A stretch of DNA of 64,000 nt from Nakaseomyces glabratus (taxonomy: Eukaryota; Ascomycota; Saccharomycetes; Saccharomycetales; Saccharomycetaceae): NCBI RefSeq assembly GCF_010111755.1, contig NC_088959.1, positions 1-64,000 on the forward strand. Reading direction: 5' to 3'. This document shows positions 1 to 10,010 of this stretch, piece after piece. The notes under the pieces are model-generated. The model did not search any database. It worked only from the letters and a program-made list of their open reading frames with translations, and was not told the DNA's origin. How positions within the stretch are numbered: position 1 is the first letter of the stretch; each line of letters begins with the position of its first letter. The position numbers were made by a program, and so were the translations under genes.

Positions 1-780
1 AGACCCCACAGCACCCAGACCCACAGCACCCAGACCCCACAGCACCCAGACCCCACAGCACCCAGACCCCACAGCACCCAGACCCCACAGCACCCAGACC
101 CCACAGCACCCAGACCCCACAGCACCCAGACCCCACAGCACCCAGACCCCACAGCACCCAGACCCCACAGACCCACAGCACCCAGACCCCACAGCACCCA
201 GACCCCACAGCACCCAGACCCCACAGCACCCAGACCCCACAGCACCCAGACCCCACAGCACCCAGACCCCACAGCACCCAGACCCCACAGCACCCAGACC
301 CCACAGCACCCAGACCCCACAGCACCCAGACCCCACAGCACCCAGACCCCACAGCACCCAGACCCCACAGCACCCAGACCCCACAGCACCCAGACCCCAC
401 AGCACCCAGACCCCACAGCACCCAGACCCCACAGCACCCAGACCCCACAGCACCCAGACCCCACAGCACCCAGACCCCACAGCACCCAGACCCCACAGCA
501 CCCAGACCCCACAGCACCCAGACCCCACAGCACCCAGACCCCACAGCACCCAGACCCCACAGCACCCAGACCCCACAGCACCCAGACCCCACAGCACCCA
601 GACCCCACAGCACCCAGACCCCACAGCACCCAGACCCCACAGCACCCAGACCCCACAGCACCCAGACCCCACAGCACCCAGACCCCACAGCACCCAGACC
701 CACAGCACCCAGACCCCACAGCACCCAGACCACACAGCACCCAGACCCCACAGCACCCAGACCCAGACCACCACAGCACC
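1..780. repeat. Telomere, 16-bp C-rich repeat tract
   Basis: This is a tandem array of CAGACCCCACAGCACC with a strict 16-bp period. The complement, in the phase CTGTGGGGTCTGGGTG, is the telomere unit known for Candida glabrata. The C-rich strand reads 5'->3' from base 1, as expected at the left end of a chromosome. A few units differ: 15-bp copies lacking one C near 16-30 and 696-710, a shortened unit near 159-182, and mixed units from about 721 to 804. The homogeneity is typical of templated telomerase synthesis; the irregular units sit mainly at the inner edge. Confidence 0.97.
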
Positions 781-804
781 CAGACCACACACCAGCACCC
801 CACC

Positions 805-1156
805 CAGACCACACTCCACCCAGACCACACTCCACCCAGACCACACTCCACCCAGACCACACTCCACCCAGACCACACTCCACCCAGACCACACTCCACC
901 CAGACCACACTCCACCCAGACCACACTCCACCCAGACCACACTCCACCCAGACCACACTCCACCCAGACCACACTCCACCCAGACCACACTCCACCCAGA
1001 CCACACTCCACCCAGACCACACTCCACCCAGACCACACTCCACCCAGACCACACTCCACCCAGACCACACTCCACCCAGACCACACTCCACCCAGACCAC
1101 ACTCCACCCAGACCACACTCCACCCAGACCACACTCCACCCAGACCACACTCCACC
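805..1156. repeat. Telomere-variant 16-bp array, 22 copies
   Basis: Twenty-two consecutive, apparently identical copies of CAGACCACACTCCACC run head to tail. The unit has the same length and phase as the telomere repeat but differs at three positions (7 C to A, 11 A to T, 12 G to C). A degenerate half unit follows to about 1170, then AT-rich unique DNA. The array is directly continuous with the canonical telomere through about 80 bp of mixed units. Confidence 0.95.
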
Positions 1157-1850
1157 CACACTACACTCCATTACCTATAGTTTTGGTTACATTACTACCA
1201 TAATATTTTGCATATTTGTTATTATATGTTTTTCATTTATTATTCTAATTAATAATTGGTAATTGGTAATTATCATATGGCAGTCACTTCACACAAATAT
1301 CACATATCCCAAATATGTTATGGGTTACACCATTTACCTACTAAACTATAGACATTTATATTTATTGAAGTATATTTTGTAGTTGTAAGTTATCATTCAG
1401 CATGTAATTGTCACTTGCTTTGTATGGCATTCGTTTGGGTAATCATTGTCATATACTGTTACTAAACAGATTAATGCTATCATTAGGGATATTTCTGTGT
1501 ATGATATTTATTTTATATTCTCTAAATACATCTAATCATTTTATCAAAAATACAGATTACTTTTTAATTAGAGCTCATGTTCATTTTCATATGTCATTTG
1601 GATTTAGTATTAACTAGTAATTTTAAATCCCATTTATAGTGGAGCCTTAGATATATATGGACACATCATATAATCTACAGATGTCTTTTGATGAATGTAG
1701 ATATATGGGATGAAATATGTACAGTGAACTTTTTAATCTATCTACATGATATTCAGAACACCTTGTGGCACATCTTCATATTTCTGATAGCTCACTTTAG
1801 ACTTACCACCAGAAATCCTCCCCTCATTACCAAAATATATATTATTGGAA

Positions 1851-1973
1851 CCCTACACAGCCCTAATTAGCCCTAACTTTAACAGCTATAAACCCTACTC
1901 ACCCAGACAAATGAATGAAACACAAACCCTGATATAGCCCTAAGAGTATTACCATACCCTGTTGTAACCCTAA
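1851..1973 (+). promoter_or_regulatory. Cluster of TTAGGG-like (Tbf1-type) motifs
   Basis: Eight CCCT(A/G) motifs occur in about 120 bp, starting at 1851, 1861, 1871, 1893, 1927, 1938, 1957 and 1968. Four of them (1861, 1871, 1938, 1968) are full CCCTAA, the complement of TTAGGG. In Saccharomyces, Tbf1 binds such motifs in subtelomeric anti-silencing regions. A similar role here is inference. Confidence 0.45.
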
Positions 1974-2597
1974 AAAAGATGAAAATCTGTTCTTGAAAGA
2001 TGTTTTGTCTCCAACATAAATGTATCACAAACAGAAACGTAACATTATGGGTAAAAGTACTGAACATATATTGTTGTATTCACAAGCATTTATAAATTCT
2101 CACATGATATTGAATAGTTATGTGTTGTGTTGTGGAGGAACTTATTGTTTCGACAATACATATAGGAATCCTACAAGGTCATAATAACTACATCATAATA
2201 ACAACGGCATCTCATGATCATTGTGAAGTAAATATTGGTGACAAGTGATCAAGGCATATATGGGAAAGTTAAGAAAACTTCATGAAATAGACTGGATAGT
2301 TCATTTCATCCTCCTGCATAGTATTCAATCAATGATGTATTCAGTAGAAGAAGTCTTGAGTATTTAAATGCTTCCACTCTTACAAGATTACAGTAATTCA
2401 GTTGTATCCTATTACTTACATAGTCTTATCCCATCTCAATGTGAACCTTGTATGTCTAACTCCCACCATCGATCCTATCAATGAATCTTGGTCAGAGTTC
2501 AGATTCAATCAGATGAACTGCAACATTTCAGGATGAACTGTTGTTCTAGAACAGAGTGGTTATTGTACTTCAACAACGCCTCGTTGAACACCATATT

Positions 2598-3375
2598 TCG
2601 CGTTTTTCGCAACTCTCAACGGGGCTGGGTAAATCAAATGGCTTTGTCGACTGTCTCGTAGAACGCAAGGTCTCGCGTTTTTCGCAACTTAGATATCTGG
2701 ACTTGCAGGCTCAGCTTGGCTTACTACCAGAACAATAGTATTCCAGAAGAGAGACATGCTACTGTGATTCCACCATCTCAGAATGTACATTTCTGTGTTC
2801 ATGTGTAAATTTCGTCAATTAAGTAACGTAATCTTGAAATGTCCAACACTATATTCTTTCAGGTATTTATAACAAAATCTTAAATCATTTCAGATTAATT
2901 TACGCCACTGCTCCAAATATGGATTCACAATACAAGCTATAAGAAGCAATACCTTCAGTATAATAAAAACTCACCAATAAGTTTTGACTGGTAAAACCAT
3001 GTACTGTAACTAATATTTACTATTTTTATTCTGGCACTCATATACGTTTAAACAATTGAAGAATCACAAAATTTGAAATTCATGTTTGGGTGCTCAAGTG
3101 CGTAATTATGAAAACTTTGCCACCACATCCTTCAACCAAATTGCCAACCCAGGGAAACCTTCCCTAGATGTTGGTGAAAAAGTAAGTACTCGTTCATCGA
3201 TATTTCCATGGTCATCTGAACATACATCGTATGATGCACTGTTGTGGAAATGCTGGCAGGGTAACTTCGATTGGTCACGATATTTTTCGTCAAATAACTA
3301 AAGCAGATTGTTGATCAGGGTAACTTAATCTGTCAGATGACTACCGTGCACTATCACATCTCGCGTTTTTCGCAG
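2598..3375 (+). repeat. Dispersed motif TCGCGTTTTTCGCA, three copies
   Basis: The same 14-mer occurs at 2598-2611, 2673-2686 and 3361-3374, all in the same orientation. The first two share the longer match TCGCGTTTTTCGCAACT and start exactly 75 bp apart; the third continues GC instead of ACT. The surrounding DNA is AT-rich, so CG-rich 14-mers recurring by chance are unlikely. Function is unknown. Confidence 0.7.
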
Positions 3376-3830
3376 CATTTGAAGTTCAATCTTAAACCCA
3401 CAGGCTCGAATCCATGCTTGACCAAGATTATATAAGAAACATCAACAACAGGAAGACGCACACAATACAATAATAAAGACATAAAATAATATAAAACCTT
3501 TTAGAAGAGAAAAGTAATTATAGTGTTAACTAATAGACAATATATACAAAAACTCTTGAGAATAATACTGCTCACATTATTAATATGAGATATAGAAAAT
3601 AGTACGTGGAACAAAAATAATAGCCCCAAATTACGAACAATTAATATTAATTGGGGAGTTTCAGTTTTTTTTTTTACTTTAGTGTTTTTTCAGTTTTTTT
3701 CGTTTTGTTGGACTATAATCAATCCATTTTATCAATATTCATATTTGAAAGTAACAGCCTATCTAAACATCATGGCTGGACGAACGTTTGTAATATTGTA
3801 CATGTTGATCAGTCACAGAACTAGTACACT

Positions 3831-6800
3831 TTAGATCATACCGACAACTATTACTGCAATTATAGAGAATAAAATACTAATTGAAGTGACTTTAATCGAA
3901 GCACCCTTACCCTGTAGGACAGATGCTGTCTGTGTGCTGCTGAATCCACTGCCGAAGTTGTCAACAGAGGAGCCAGAAGGTAATAGAGCAGTCGTGGCAG
4001 CCTGTTGACGTGATGATTGTGCTTGTGCTTGTCCTTGTGTTTGAGCTTGTGAAGGTACAGAGTGTGGTGTTTGGCTACTATGAATACCACTGACTGGAGA
4101 TGCAGTACCCTTTGCACTCTGAACAGATGGAGATCCAGATGGTACATTATTGCCTGCCGATTGGTGCACTGACCCAGAGCCAGATCCAGAGCCACTACCA
4201 CCGGCTGTGCCAGCAGCTTGTGTTGGCTTTTCGTTGCCCGACCCTTGACCAGCCACATTTCCTGACTGAGGTTTCTGAGAGTTGACAATACCACCTACAC
4301 CTGCTGTTCCAGGAGCATTAGATCCTGCACCGGATACAGTTGAGACTGGTTTTGCACTTGAAACAGTGCTGCCATGACTCTGGCCACCCACGGTTTGCGT
4401 TACTGTAGAAACAATTGTGTGACCGTGCTCATCAGTACCAGTGCTATGGGATACAACCCCGGTGAATGTGTGACCGTTAGAAACCACGGTGGTGGTGTGA
4501 TCAGACCCAATATTTGCTTTAGAATTCGAAGGTGCGGGTGCATTCGTGATTGTGGTGGTTATTGTTGTAGGATTACCATTGGAGTCGGTAGTGGTGATAT
4601 GCGAAATGACATCAGTTTCGGTACTGCCATTACCCCTGTCGACTGTTGTGGTGTAGTCAGCTTCACCTCCGACAGATACCGTGGAGATAGTAGTTGTGCC
4701 TGTCCTGGTAACTCCATAGTCGCCTATAGATGGGAAGTACGAAATTACTACAGTGGCTGTAGCAGTGTCTGCACTCACAGTTGTCGTAGTTACTGGGGGC
4801 TGCGAGTAAGCAGGAGCAGAAGTGTATACACCCTCATCTACTTGATCATATGACATAACGGTCACTGTAGTGGTGACAGTCTGACCGATATCATTGGTGG
4901 TTGTGACATGAGATACAACAGCTGTGATCGTGTGACCATCAGAAACAAACACAGATGTGTAATCTGGTTCTTCTGTTAGAGTCACAGTTGTTATGATCGT
5001 GGTAGGCTTGCCGTCAGAGTCCTTGGTCGTGATGTGGGAGACGAGGTCTGTCTCGAACTCGCCGTTGCCCTTGTCGATCGTCGTCGTGTAGTCGGCCTCG
5101 CCGCTAGCAGTGATGGTGGAGATAGTGGTCGTACCTGTACGGGTAACCCCATCCTCGCCCTCAGATGGCGAGTAAGAGATCACAACCGTCTTGCTACTAC
5201 CGTCGTCCTCCGTCACAGTGGTTGTCACAACTGGTGGCTGTGAGTAAGGTGGAGCAGACGTGTACACGCCGTCGTCTACCTGATCGAAGGAGGCCATCGT
5301 GGTGGTGTATGTAACAGTGTTACCGTCTGAATCAGTGGTGGTGATGTGGGAGACTACTTCTGTGATGGTGTGACCGTCGGAAGTAATGGTGGTGGTGTAG
5401 TCGGCCTCGCCGGCATCACTTGGCTTCAATGGGATGGTGGTGGTGATCGTGGTAGGCTTGCCGTCAGAGTCCTTGGTCGTGATGTGCGAAACAAGGTCTG
5501 TCTCGAAGTCACCGTTGCCCTTGTCGATCGTCGTCGTGTAGTCGGCCTCGCCGGCATCACTTGGCTTCAATGGGATGGTGGTGGTGATCGTGGTAGGCTT
5601 GCCGTCAGAGTCCTTGGTCGTGATGTGCGAAACAAGGTCTGTCTCGAAGTCACCGTTGCCCTTGTCGATCGTCGTCGTGTAGTCGGCCTCGCCGCTAGCA
5701 GTGATGGTGGAGATAGTGGTCGTACCTGTACGGGTGACCCCATCCTCGCCCTCAGAAGGCGAGTAAGAGATCACAACCGTCTTGCTACTACCGTCGTCTT
5801 CCGTCACAGTGGTTGTCACAACTGGTGGCTGTGAGTAAGGTGCAGGTGACGTGAACACACCCTCATCTACCTGATCATATGACGCCAGCGTGGTGATGTA
5901 TGTAATGGTCTTCCCATCAGAGCCTGTAGTTGTGACATGAGATACCACCTCCGTGATCGTGCGTCCATTTGATATAATCGTCGTCGTGTAGTCGGCTTCT
6001 CCAGGTATTACATCTTCCATACTAGAAGATAAATGAGGTGCTTCTGCGTCAATATATTCCCTAGTTGCATTGAAGAGTGTGCTGTCAGTGATAATCTCCC
6101 CCTTATCATTCGTGGTGATGAAGAACGAGATCCAGTCGCTCTCAACATAGTCCGCAGCAGTGGTGGCCGTCACCGTCACAGGTGGAGGGCTGTACGTCCT
6201 GGTGCTGCTGGTGGTGATCAACCCACCAAACTCGTTGGTGGTCGTCCAGTAGCTGATGACCAGGTACTCAGTCACTTCGTTGCCCAGATCAACAGTCTTG
6301 GTCTCGGCAGGAGGTGCAGGCCCGAACGACGTGTGTGGAGCCTCAGGCAAGTTGTAGTCACGCGTAGCGTTGAACAGAGTGCTGCTCGTAACAATATCGC
6401 CCTTCTCATCAGTGGTGATGAAGAACGAGATCCAGTCGCTCTCAACATAGTCCGCAGCAGTGGTGGCCGTCACCGTCACAGGTGGAGGGCTGTACGTCCT
6501 GGTGCTGCTGGTGGTGATCAACCCACCAAACTCGTTGGTGGTCGTCCAGTAGCTGATGACCAGGTACTCAGTCACTTCGTTGCCCAGATCAACAGTCTTG
6601 GTCTCGGCAGGAGGTGCAGGCCCGAACGACGTGTGTGGAGCCTCAGGCAAGTTGTAGTCACGCGTAGCGTTGAACAGAGTGCTGCTCGTAACAATATCGC
6701 CCTTCTCATCAGTGGTGATGAAGAACGAGATCCAGTCCGTCTCGACATAGTCCGCAGCAGTGGTGGCTGTGATCGTCACAGGTGGAGGGCTGTACGTCCT

Positions 6801-9800
6801 GGTGCTGCTAGTGGTGATCAACCCACCAAACTCGTTGGTGGTCGTCCAGTAGCTGATGACCAGGTACTCAGTCACTTCGTTGCCCAGATCAACAGTCTTG
6901 GTCTCGGCAGGAGGTGCAGGCCCGAACGACGTGTGTGGAGCCTCAGGCAAGTTGTAGTCACGCGTAGCGTTGAACAGAGTGCTGCTCGTAACAATATCGC
7001 CCTTCTCATCAGTGGTGATGAAGAACGAGATCCAGTCGCTCTCAACATAGTCCGCAGCAGTGGTGGCCGTCACCGTCACAGGTGGAGGGCTGTACGTCCT
7101 GGTGCTGCTGGTGGTGATCAACCCACCAAACTCGTTGGTGGTCGTCCAGTAGCTGATGACCAGGTACTCAGTCACTTCGTTGCCCAGATCAACAGTCTTG
7201 GTCTCGGCAGGAGGTGCAGGCCCGAACGACGTGTGTGGAGCCTCAGGCAAGTTGTAGTCACGCGTAGCGTTGAACAGAGTGCTGCTCGTAACAATATCGC
7301 CCTTCTCATCAGTGGTGATGAAGAACGAGATCCAGTCCGTCTCGACATAGTCCGCAGCAGTGGTGGCTGTGATCGTCACAGGTGGAGGGCTGTACGTCCT
7401 GGTGCTGCTAGTGGTGATCAACCCACCAAACTCGTTGGTGGTCGTCCAGTAGCTGATGACCAGGTACTCAGTCACTTCGTTGCCCAGATCAACAGTCTTG
7501 GTCTCGGCAGGAGGTGCAGGCCCGAACGACGTGTGTGGAGCCTCAGGCAAGTTGTAGTCACGCGTAGCGTTGAACAGAGTGCTGCTCGTAACAATATCGC
7601 CCTTCTCATCAGTGGTGATGAAGAACGAGATCCAGTCCGTCTCGACATAGTCCGCAGCAGTGGTGGCTGTGATCGTCACAGGTGGAGGGCTGTACGTCCT
7701 GGTGCTGCTAGTGGTGATCAACCCACCAAACTCGTTGGTGGTCGTCCAGTAGCTGATGACCAGGTACTCAGTCACTTCGTTGCCCAGATCAACAGTCTTG
7801 GTCTCGGCAGGAGGTGCAGGCCCGAACGACGTGTGTGGAGCCTCAGGCAAGTTGTAGTCACGCGTAGCGTTGAACAGAGTGCTGCTCGTAACAATATCGC
7901 CCTTCTCATCAGTGGTGATGAAGAACGAGATCCAGTCGCTCTCAACATAGTCCGCAGCAGTGGTGGCCGTCACCGTCACAGGTGGAGGGCTGTACGTCCT
8001 GGTGCTGCTGGTGGTGATCAACCCACCAAACTCGTTGGTGGTCGTCCAGTAGCTGATGACCAGGTACTCAGTCACTTCGTTGCCCAGATCAACAGTCTTG
8101 GTCTCGGCAGGAGGTGCAGGCCCGAACGACGTGTGTGGAGCCTCAGGCAAGTTGTAGTCACGCGTAGCGTTGAACAGAGTGCTGCTCGTAACAATATCGC
8201 CCTTCTCATCAGTGGTGATGAAGAACGAGATCCAGTCGCTCTCAACATAGTCCGCAGCAGTGGTGGCCGTCACCGTCACAGGTGGAGGGCTGTACGTCCT
8301 GGTGCTGCTGGTGGTGATCAACCCACCAAACTCGTTGGTGGTCGTCCAGTAGCTGATGACCAGGTACTCAGTCACTTCGTTGCCCAGATCAACAGTCTTG
8401 GTCTCGGCAGGAGGTGCAGGCCCGAACGACGTGTGTGGAGCCTCAGGCAAGTTGTAGTCACGCGTAGCGTTGAACAGAGTGCTGCTCGTAACAATATCGC
8501 CCTTCTCATCAGTGGTGATGAAGAACGAGATCCAGTCGCTCTCAACATAGTCCGCAGCAGTGGTGGCCGTCACCGTCACAGGTGGAGGGCTGTACGTCCT
8601 GGTGCTGCTGGTGGTGATCAACCCACCAAACTCGTTGGTGGTCGTCCAGTAGCTGATGACCAGGTACTCAGTCACTTCGTTGCCCAGATCAACAGTCTTG
8701 GTCTCGGCAGGAGGTGCAGGCCCGAACAATGGTATGGTAGTTGTGATTGTGGTAGGCTTGCCGTCAGAGTCTTTGGTCGTGATGTGCGAAACAAGGTCTG
8801 TCTCGAAGTCACCGTTGCCCTTGTCGATTGTCGTCGTATAATCGGGATTTTCTGATGGTATTGGTTGGAGAAAGATCACTATTTCATTTTCGTATTGGTG
8901 GAAACTGAAATAACCTTTCCTTGCATCATTATTGCCTTCATTGTAGTGTGTAGTGATGTTATAATTGTGATCACCTGTTATAGATATCGACTTTTGTGAT
9001 TTGAGATTTTTCACTTCAATGACATTGTTTTCAGCCGTTGCAATTACATCATTGCTATTACCGTCGAAGAAATAGATGAAACCCAGCTGAAATAACGCAC
9101 TATTTCCATACTCTAAATAATTGAGATTTAAAAACTTAAAGCCATCTTGACCTTCTGGGAGTAAGATATAGTTCAAAACAACTGAAGCATCAAATACTGG
9201 GCCTTCACCGAGGTCAATTGTGATTGGTGAAACGACTGAATACCCTTGATAACCAATTGCATGAATTAATACATTTTCTGTTCCTTTGAAAATATCCGCA
9301 TAAACGCCAATATAAGCTTGACAGTGTATATTACCTGATAAATCATTCTGAATAGTGAATACACCATTTTCATCAATGTGGTCAGGACCAAGATCTACTC
9401 TCCATAACCTGTCATCAAAATAGCCATCTACTTTCGATTCACTTTTCAGCACCTCGAGCTTACCCAATATGGCTAATGGTGAGTTATTAGGAGCCTTGTA
9501 CGTGCCACCGATATGAATTGAGGGGTTAAAATTGATAGAGGTACCTAAACCAGTACCGGTTGTCTTTGGTAATTTAATTCTCATAAGACTGTTTTTTGAT
9601 ATAAAGACCCCATCAGCACCGGTGTTGATATCGAATGTAAAAGCATTAAAGTCTTGCACATCAGCTTTATATGACAATGAGCTACCATCAAAGATAAACT
9701 GTGATTCATCATCTATACTTACCTTGCCATTGATAACTATTGAATATGGAGTGCCATCACCTGAAGGCGCAGTTATCGTAAGTACAGAATTGCCAGACAG

Positions 9801-10010
9801 TGAAATACCTTCTGGTAATTTGATAGTTGTGAAATCATTAAGTGTCACCTTAGCATTTTTCAGAACCATCAGTTCGTCATCTTCGTAGGTTGTCAATCCA
9901 AGCGTAACACTGTCAAGGACAATTTCTTGATTTTCATAAGTTTTAGCAAGTACCGATGTACAGTAAAATACTGTATTGGCAGCTAATAATAATATATTTC
10001 TAAATCTCAT
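3831..10010 (-). CDS. AWP-like GPI-anchored cell wall adhesin with tandem repeats
   Basis: This predicted cell wall protein has 2059 residues. Residues 1-22 form a hydrophobic signal peptide. Residues about 23-395 form an N-terminal domain rich in short beta-strand-like segments, resembling the Hyphal_reg_CWP/AWP beta-helix domain of Nakaseomyces adhesins (family call from sequence character only). Residues about 430-1320 are a Thr-rich array of a 100-residue repeat in nine copies. Further 45-65 residue modules containing DYTTT and VVSH(V/I)TTT run to about 1800. The tail is low-complexity Ser/Gly/Gln-rich and ends in a hydrophobic GPI-attachment signal. There is no PA14 domain, so it is not an EPA lectin. 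It reads toward the telomere and is the most distal gene. The expected role is a heavily O-mannosylated wall adhesin; the ligand is unknown. The start is an ATG directly before the signal peptide. Confidence 0.92.
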   Translation of the reverse strand: MRFRNILLLAANTVFYCTSVLAKTYENQEIVLDSVTLGLTTYEDDELMVLKNAKVTLNDFTTIKLPEGISLSGNSVLTITAPSGDGTPYSIVINGKVSIDDESQFIFDGSSLSYKADVQDFNAFTFDINTGADGVFISKNSLMRIKLPKTTGTGLGTSINFNPSIHIGGTYKAPNNSPLAILGKLEVLKSESKVDGYFDDRLWRVDLGPDHIDENGVFTIQNDLSGNIHCQAYIGVYADIFKGTENVLIHAIGYQGYSVVSPITIDLGEGPVFDASVVLNYILLPEGQDGFKFLNLNYLEYGNSALFQLGFIYFFDGNSNDVIATAENNVIEVKNLKSQKSISITGDHNYNITTHYNEGNNDARKGYFSFHQYENEIVIFLQPIPSENPDYTTTIDKGNGDFETDLVSHITTKDSDGKPTTITTTIPLFGPAPPAETKTVDLGNEVTEYLVISYWTTTNEFGGLITTSSTRTYSPPPVTVTATTAADYVESDWISFFITTDEKGDIVTSSTLFNATRDYNLPEAPHTSFGPAPPAETKTVDLGNEVTEYLVISYWTTTNEFGGLITTSSTRTYSPPPVTVTATTAADYVESDWISFFITTDEKGDIVTSSTLFNATRDYNLPEAPHTSFGPAPPAETKTVDLGNEVTEYLVISYWTTTNEFGGLITTSSTRTYSPPPVTVTATTAADYVESDWISFFITTDEKGDIVTSSTLFNATRDYNLPEAPHTSFGPAPPAETKTVDLGNEVTEYLVISYWTTTNEFGGLITTSSTRTYSPPPVTITATTAADYVETDWISFFITTDEKGDIVTSSTLFNATRDYNLPEAPHTSFGPAPPAETKTVDLGNEVTEYLVISYWTTTNEFGGLITTSSTRTYSPPPVTITATTAADYVETDWISFFITTDEKGDIVTSSTLFNATRDYNLPEAPHTSFGPAPPAETKTVDLGNEVTEYLVISYWTTTNEFGGLITTSSTRTYSPPPVTVTATTAADYVESDWISFFITTDEKGDIVTSSTLFNATRDYNLPEAPHTSFGPAPPAETKTVDLGNEVTEYLVISYWTTTNEFGGLITTSSTRTYSPPPVTITATTAADYVETDWISFFITTDEKGDIVTSSTLFNATRDYNLPEAPHTSFGPAPPAETKTVDLGNEVTEYLVISYWTTTNEFGGLITTSSTRTYSPPPVTVTATTAADYVESDWISFFITTDEKGDIVTSSTLFNATRDYNLPEAPHTSFGPAPPAETKTVDLGNEVTEYLVISYWTTTNEFGGLITTSSTRTYSPPPVTVTATTAADYVESDWISFFITTNDKGEIITDSTLFNATREYIDAEAPHLSSSMEDVIPGEADYTTTIISNGRTITEVVSHVTTTGSDGKTITYITTLASYDQVDEGVFTSPAPYSQPPVVTTTVTEDDGSSKTVVISYSPSEGEDGVTRTGTTTISTITASGEADYTTTIDKGNGDFETDLVSHITTKDSDGKPTTITTTIPLKPSDAGEADYTTTIDKGNGDFETDLVSHITTKDSDGKPTTITTTIPLKPSDAGEADYTTTITSDGHTITEVVSHITTTDSDGNTVTYTTTMASFDQVDDGVYTSAPPYSQPPVVTTTVTEDDGSSKTVVISYSPSEGEDGVTRTGTTTISTITASGEADYTTTIDKGNGEFETDLVSHITTKDSDGKPTTIITTVTLTEEPDYTSVFVSDGHTITAVVSHVTTTNDIGQTVTTTVTVMSYDQVDEGVYTSAPAYSQPPVTTTTVSADTATATVVISYFPSIGDYGVTRTGTTTISTVSVGGEADYTTTVDRGNGSTETDVISHITTTDSNGNPTTITTTITNAPAPSNSKANIGSDHTTTVVSNGHTFTGVVSHSTGTDEHGHTIVSTVTQTVGGQSHGSTVSSAKPVSTVSGAGSNAPGTAGVGGIVNSQKPQSGNVAGQGSGNEKPTQAAGTAGGSGSGSGSGSVHQSAGNNVPSGSPSVQSAKGTASPVSGIHSSQTPHSVPSQAQTQGQAQAQSSRQQAATTALLPSGSSVDNFGSGFSSTQTASVLQGKGASIKVTSISILFSIIAVIVVGMI
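5422..5703 (-). repeat. 141-bp coding tandem repeat, two units
   Basis: Two 47-codon copies encode the module with TTTIDKGNGDFETDLVSH and the linker KPSDAGEAD. The start points near 5421 and 5562 are 141 bp apart. A related copy lies at about 8728-8850, on the other side of the 300-bp array, and another at about 4970-5100. Confidence 0.85.
6040..8730 (-). repeat. 300-bp coding tandem repeat, nine units
   Basis: The array has an exact 300-bp period (100 codons), visible as identical sequence recurring at 6301, 6601, 6901 and so on to 8701. Units are nearly identical and fall into two subtypes. One encodes YVESDW with VTVTAT, the other YVETDW with VTITAT. From the N-terminus the order is A A A B B A B A A, with the last unit diverged at its C-terminal part. 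Such arrays vary in copy number between strains. Confidence 0.95.

Larger units (their letters stand above)
1157..3830. other. AT-rich subtelomere without recognisable genes
   Basis: There is no convincing coding region here. Open frames are short (under about 72 codons), AT-rich and unlike known proteins. The stretch holds a cluster of CCCT(A/G) motifs at 1851-1973, three copies of a CGCGTTTTTCGCA motif between 2598 and 3375, and T-rich tracts near 3666-3705. It lies downstream (3') of the first adhesin gene, which reads toward the telomere. Confidence 0.8.

Noticed and set aside
6033..8855. 940-codon open frame on the plus strand inside the adhesin gene
   Set aside because: It is the antisense of the 300-bp repeat array. 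Because the period is a multiple of three and one unit lacks stops in that frame, the frame stays open through all copies. Its product (Arg/Gly-rich repeats) has no sensible protein character.
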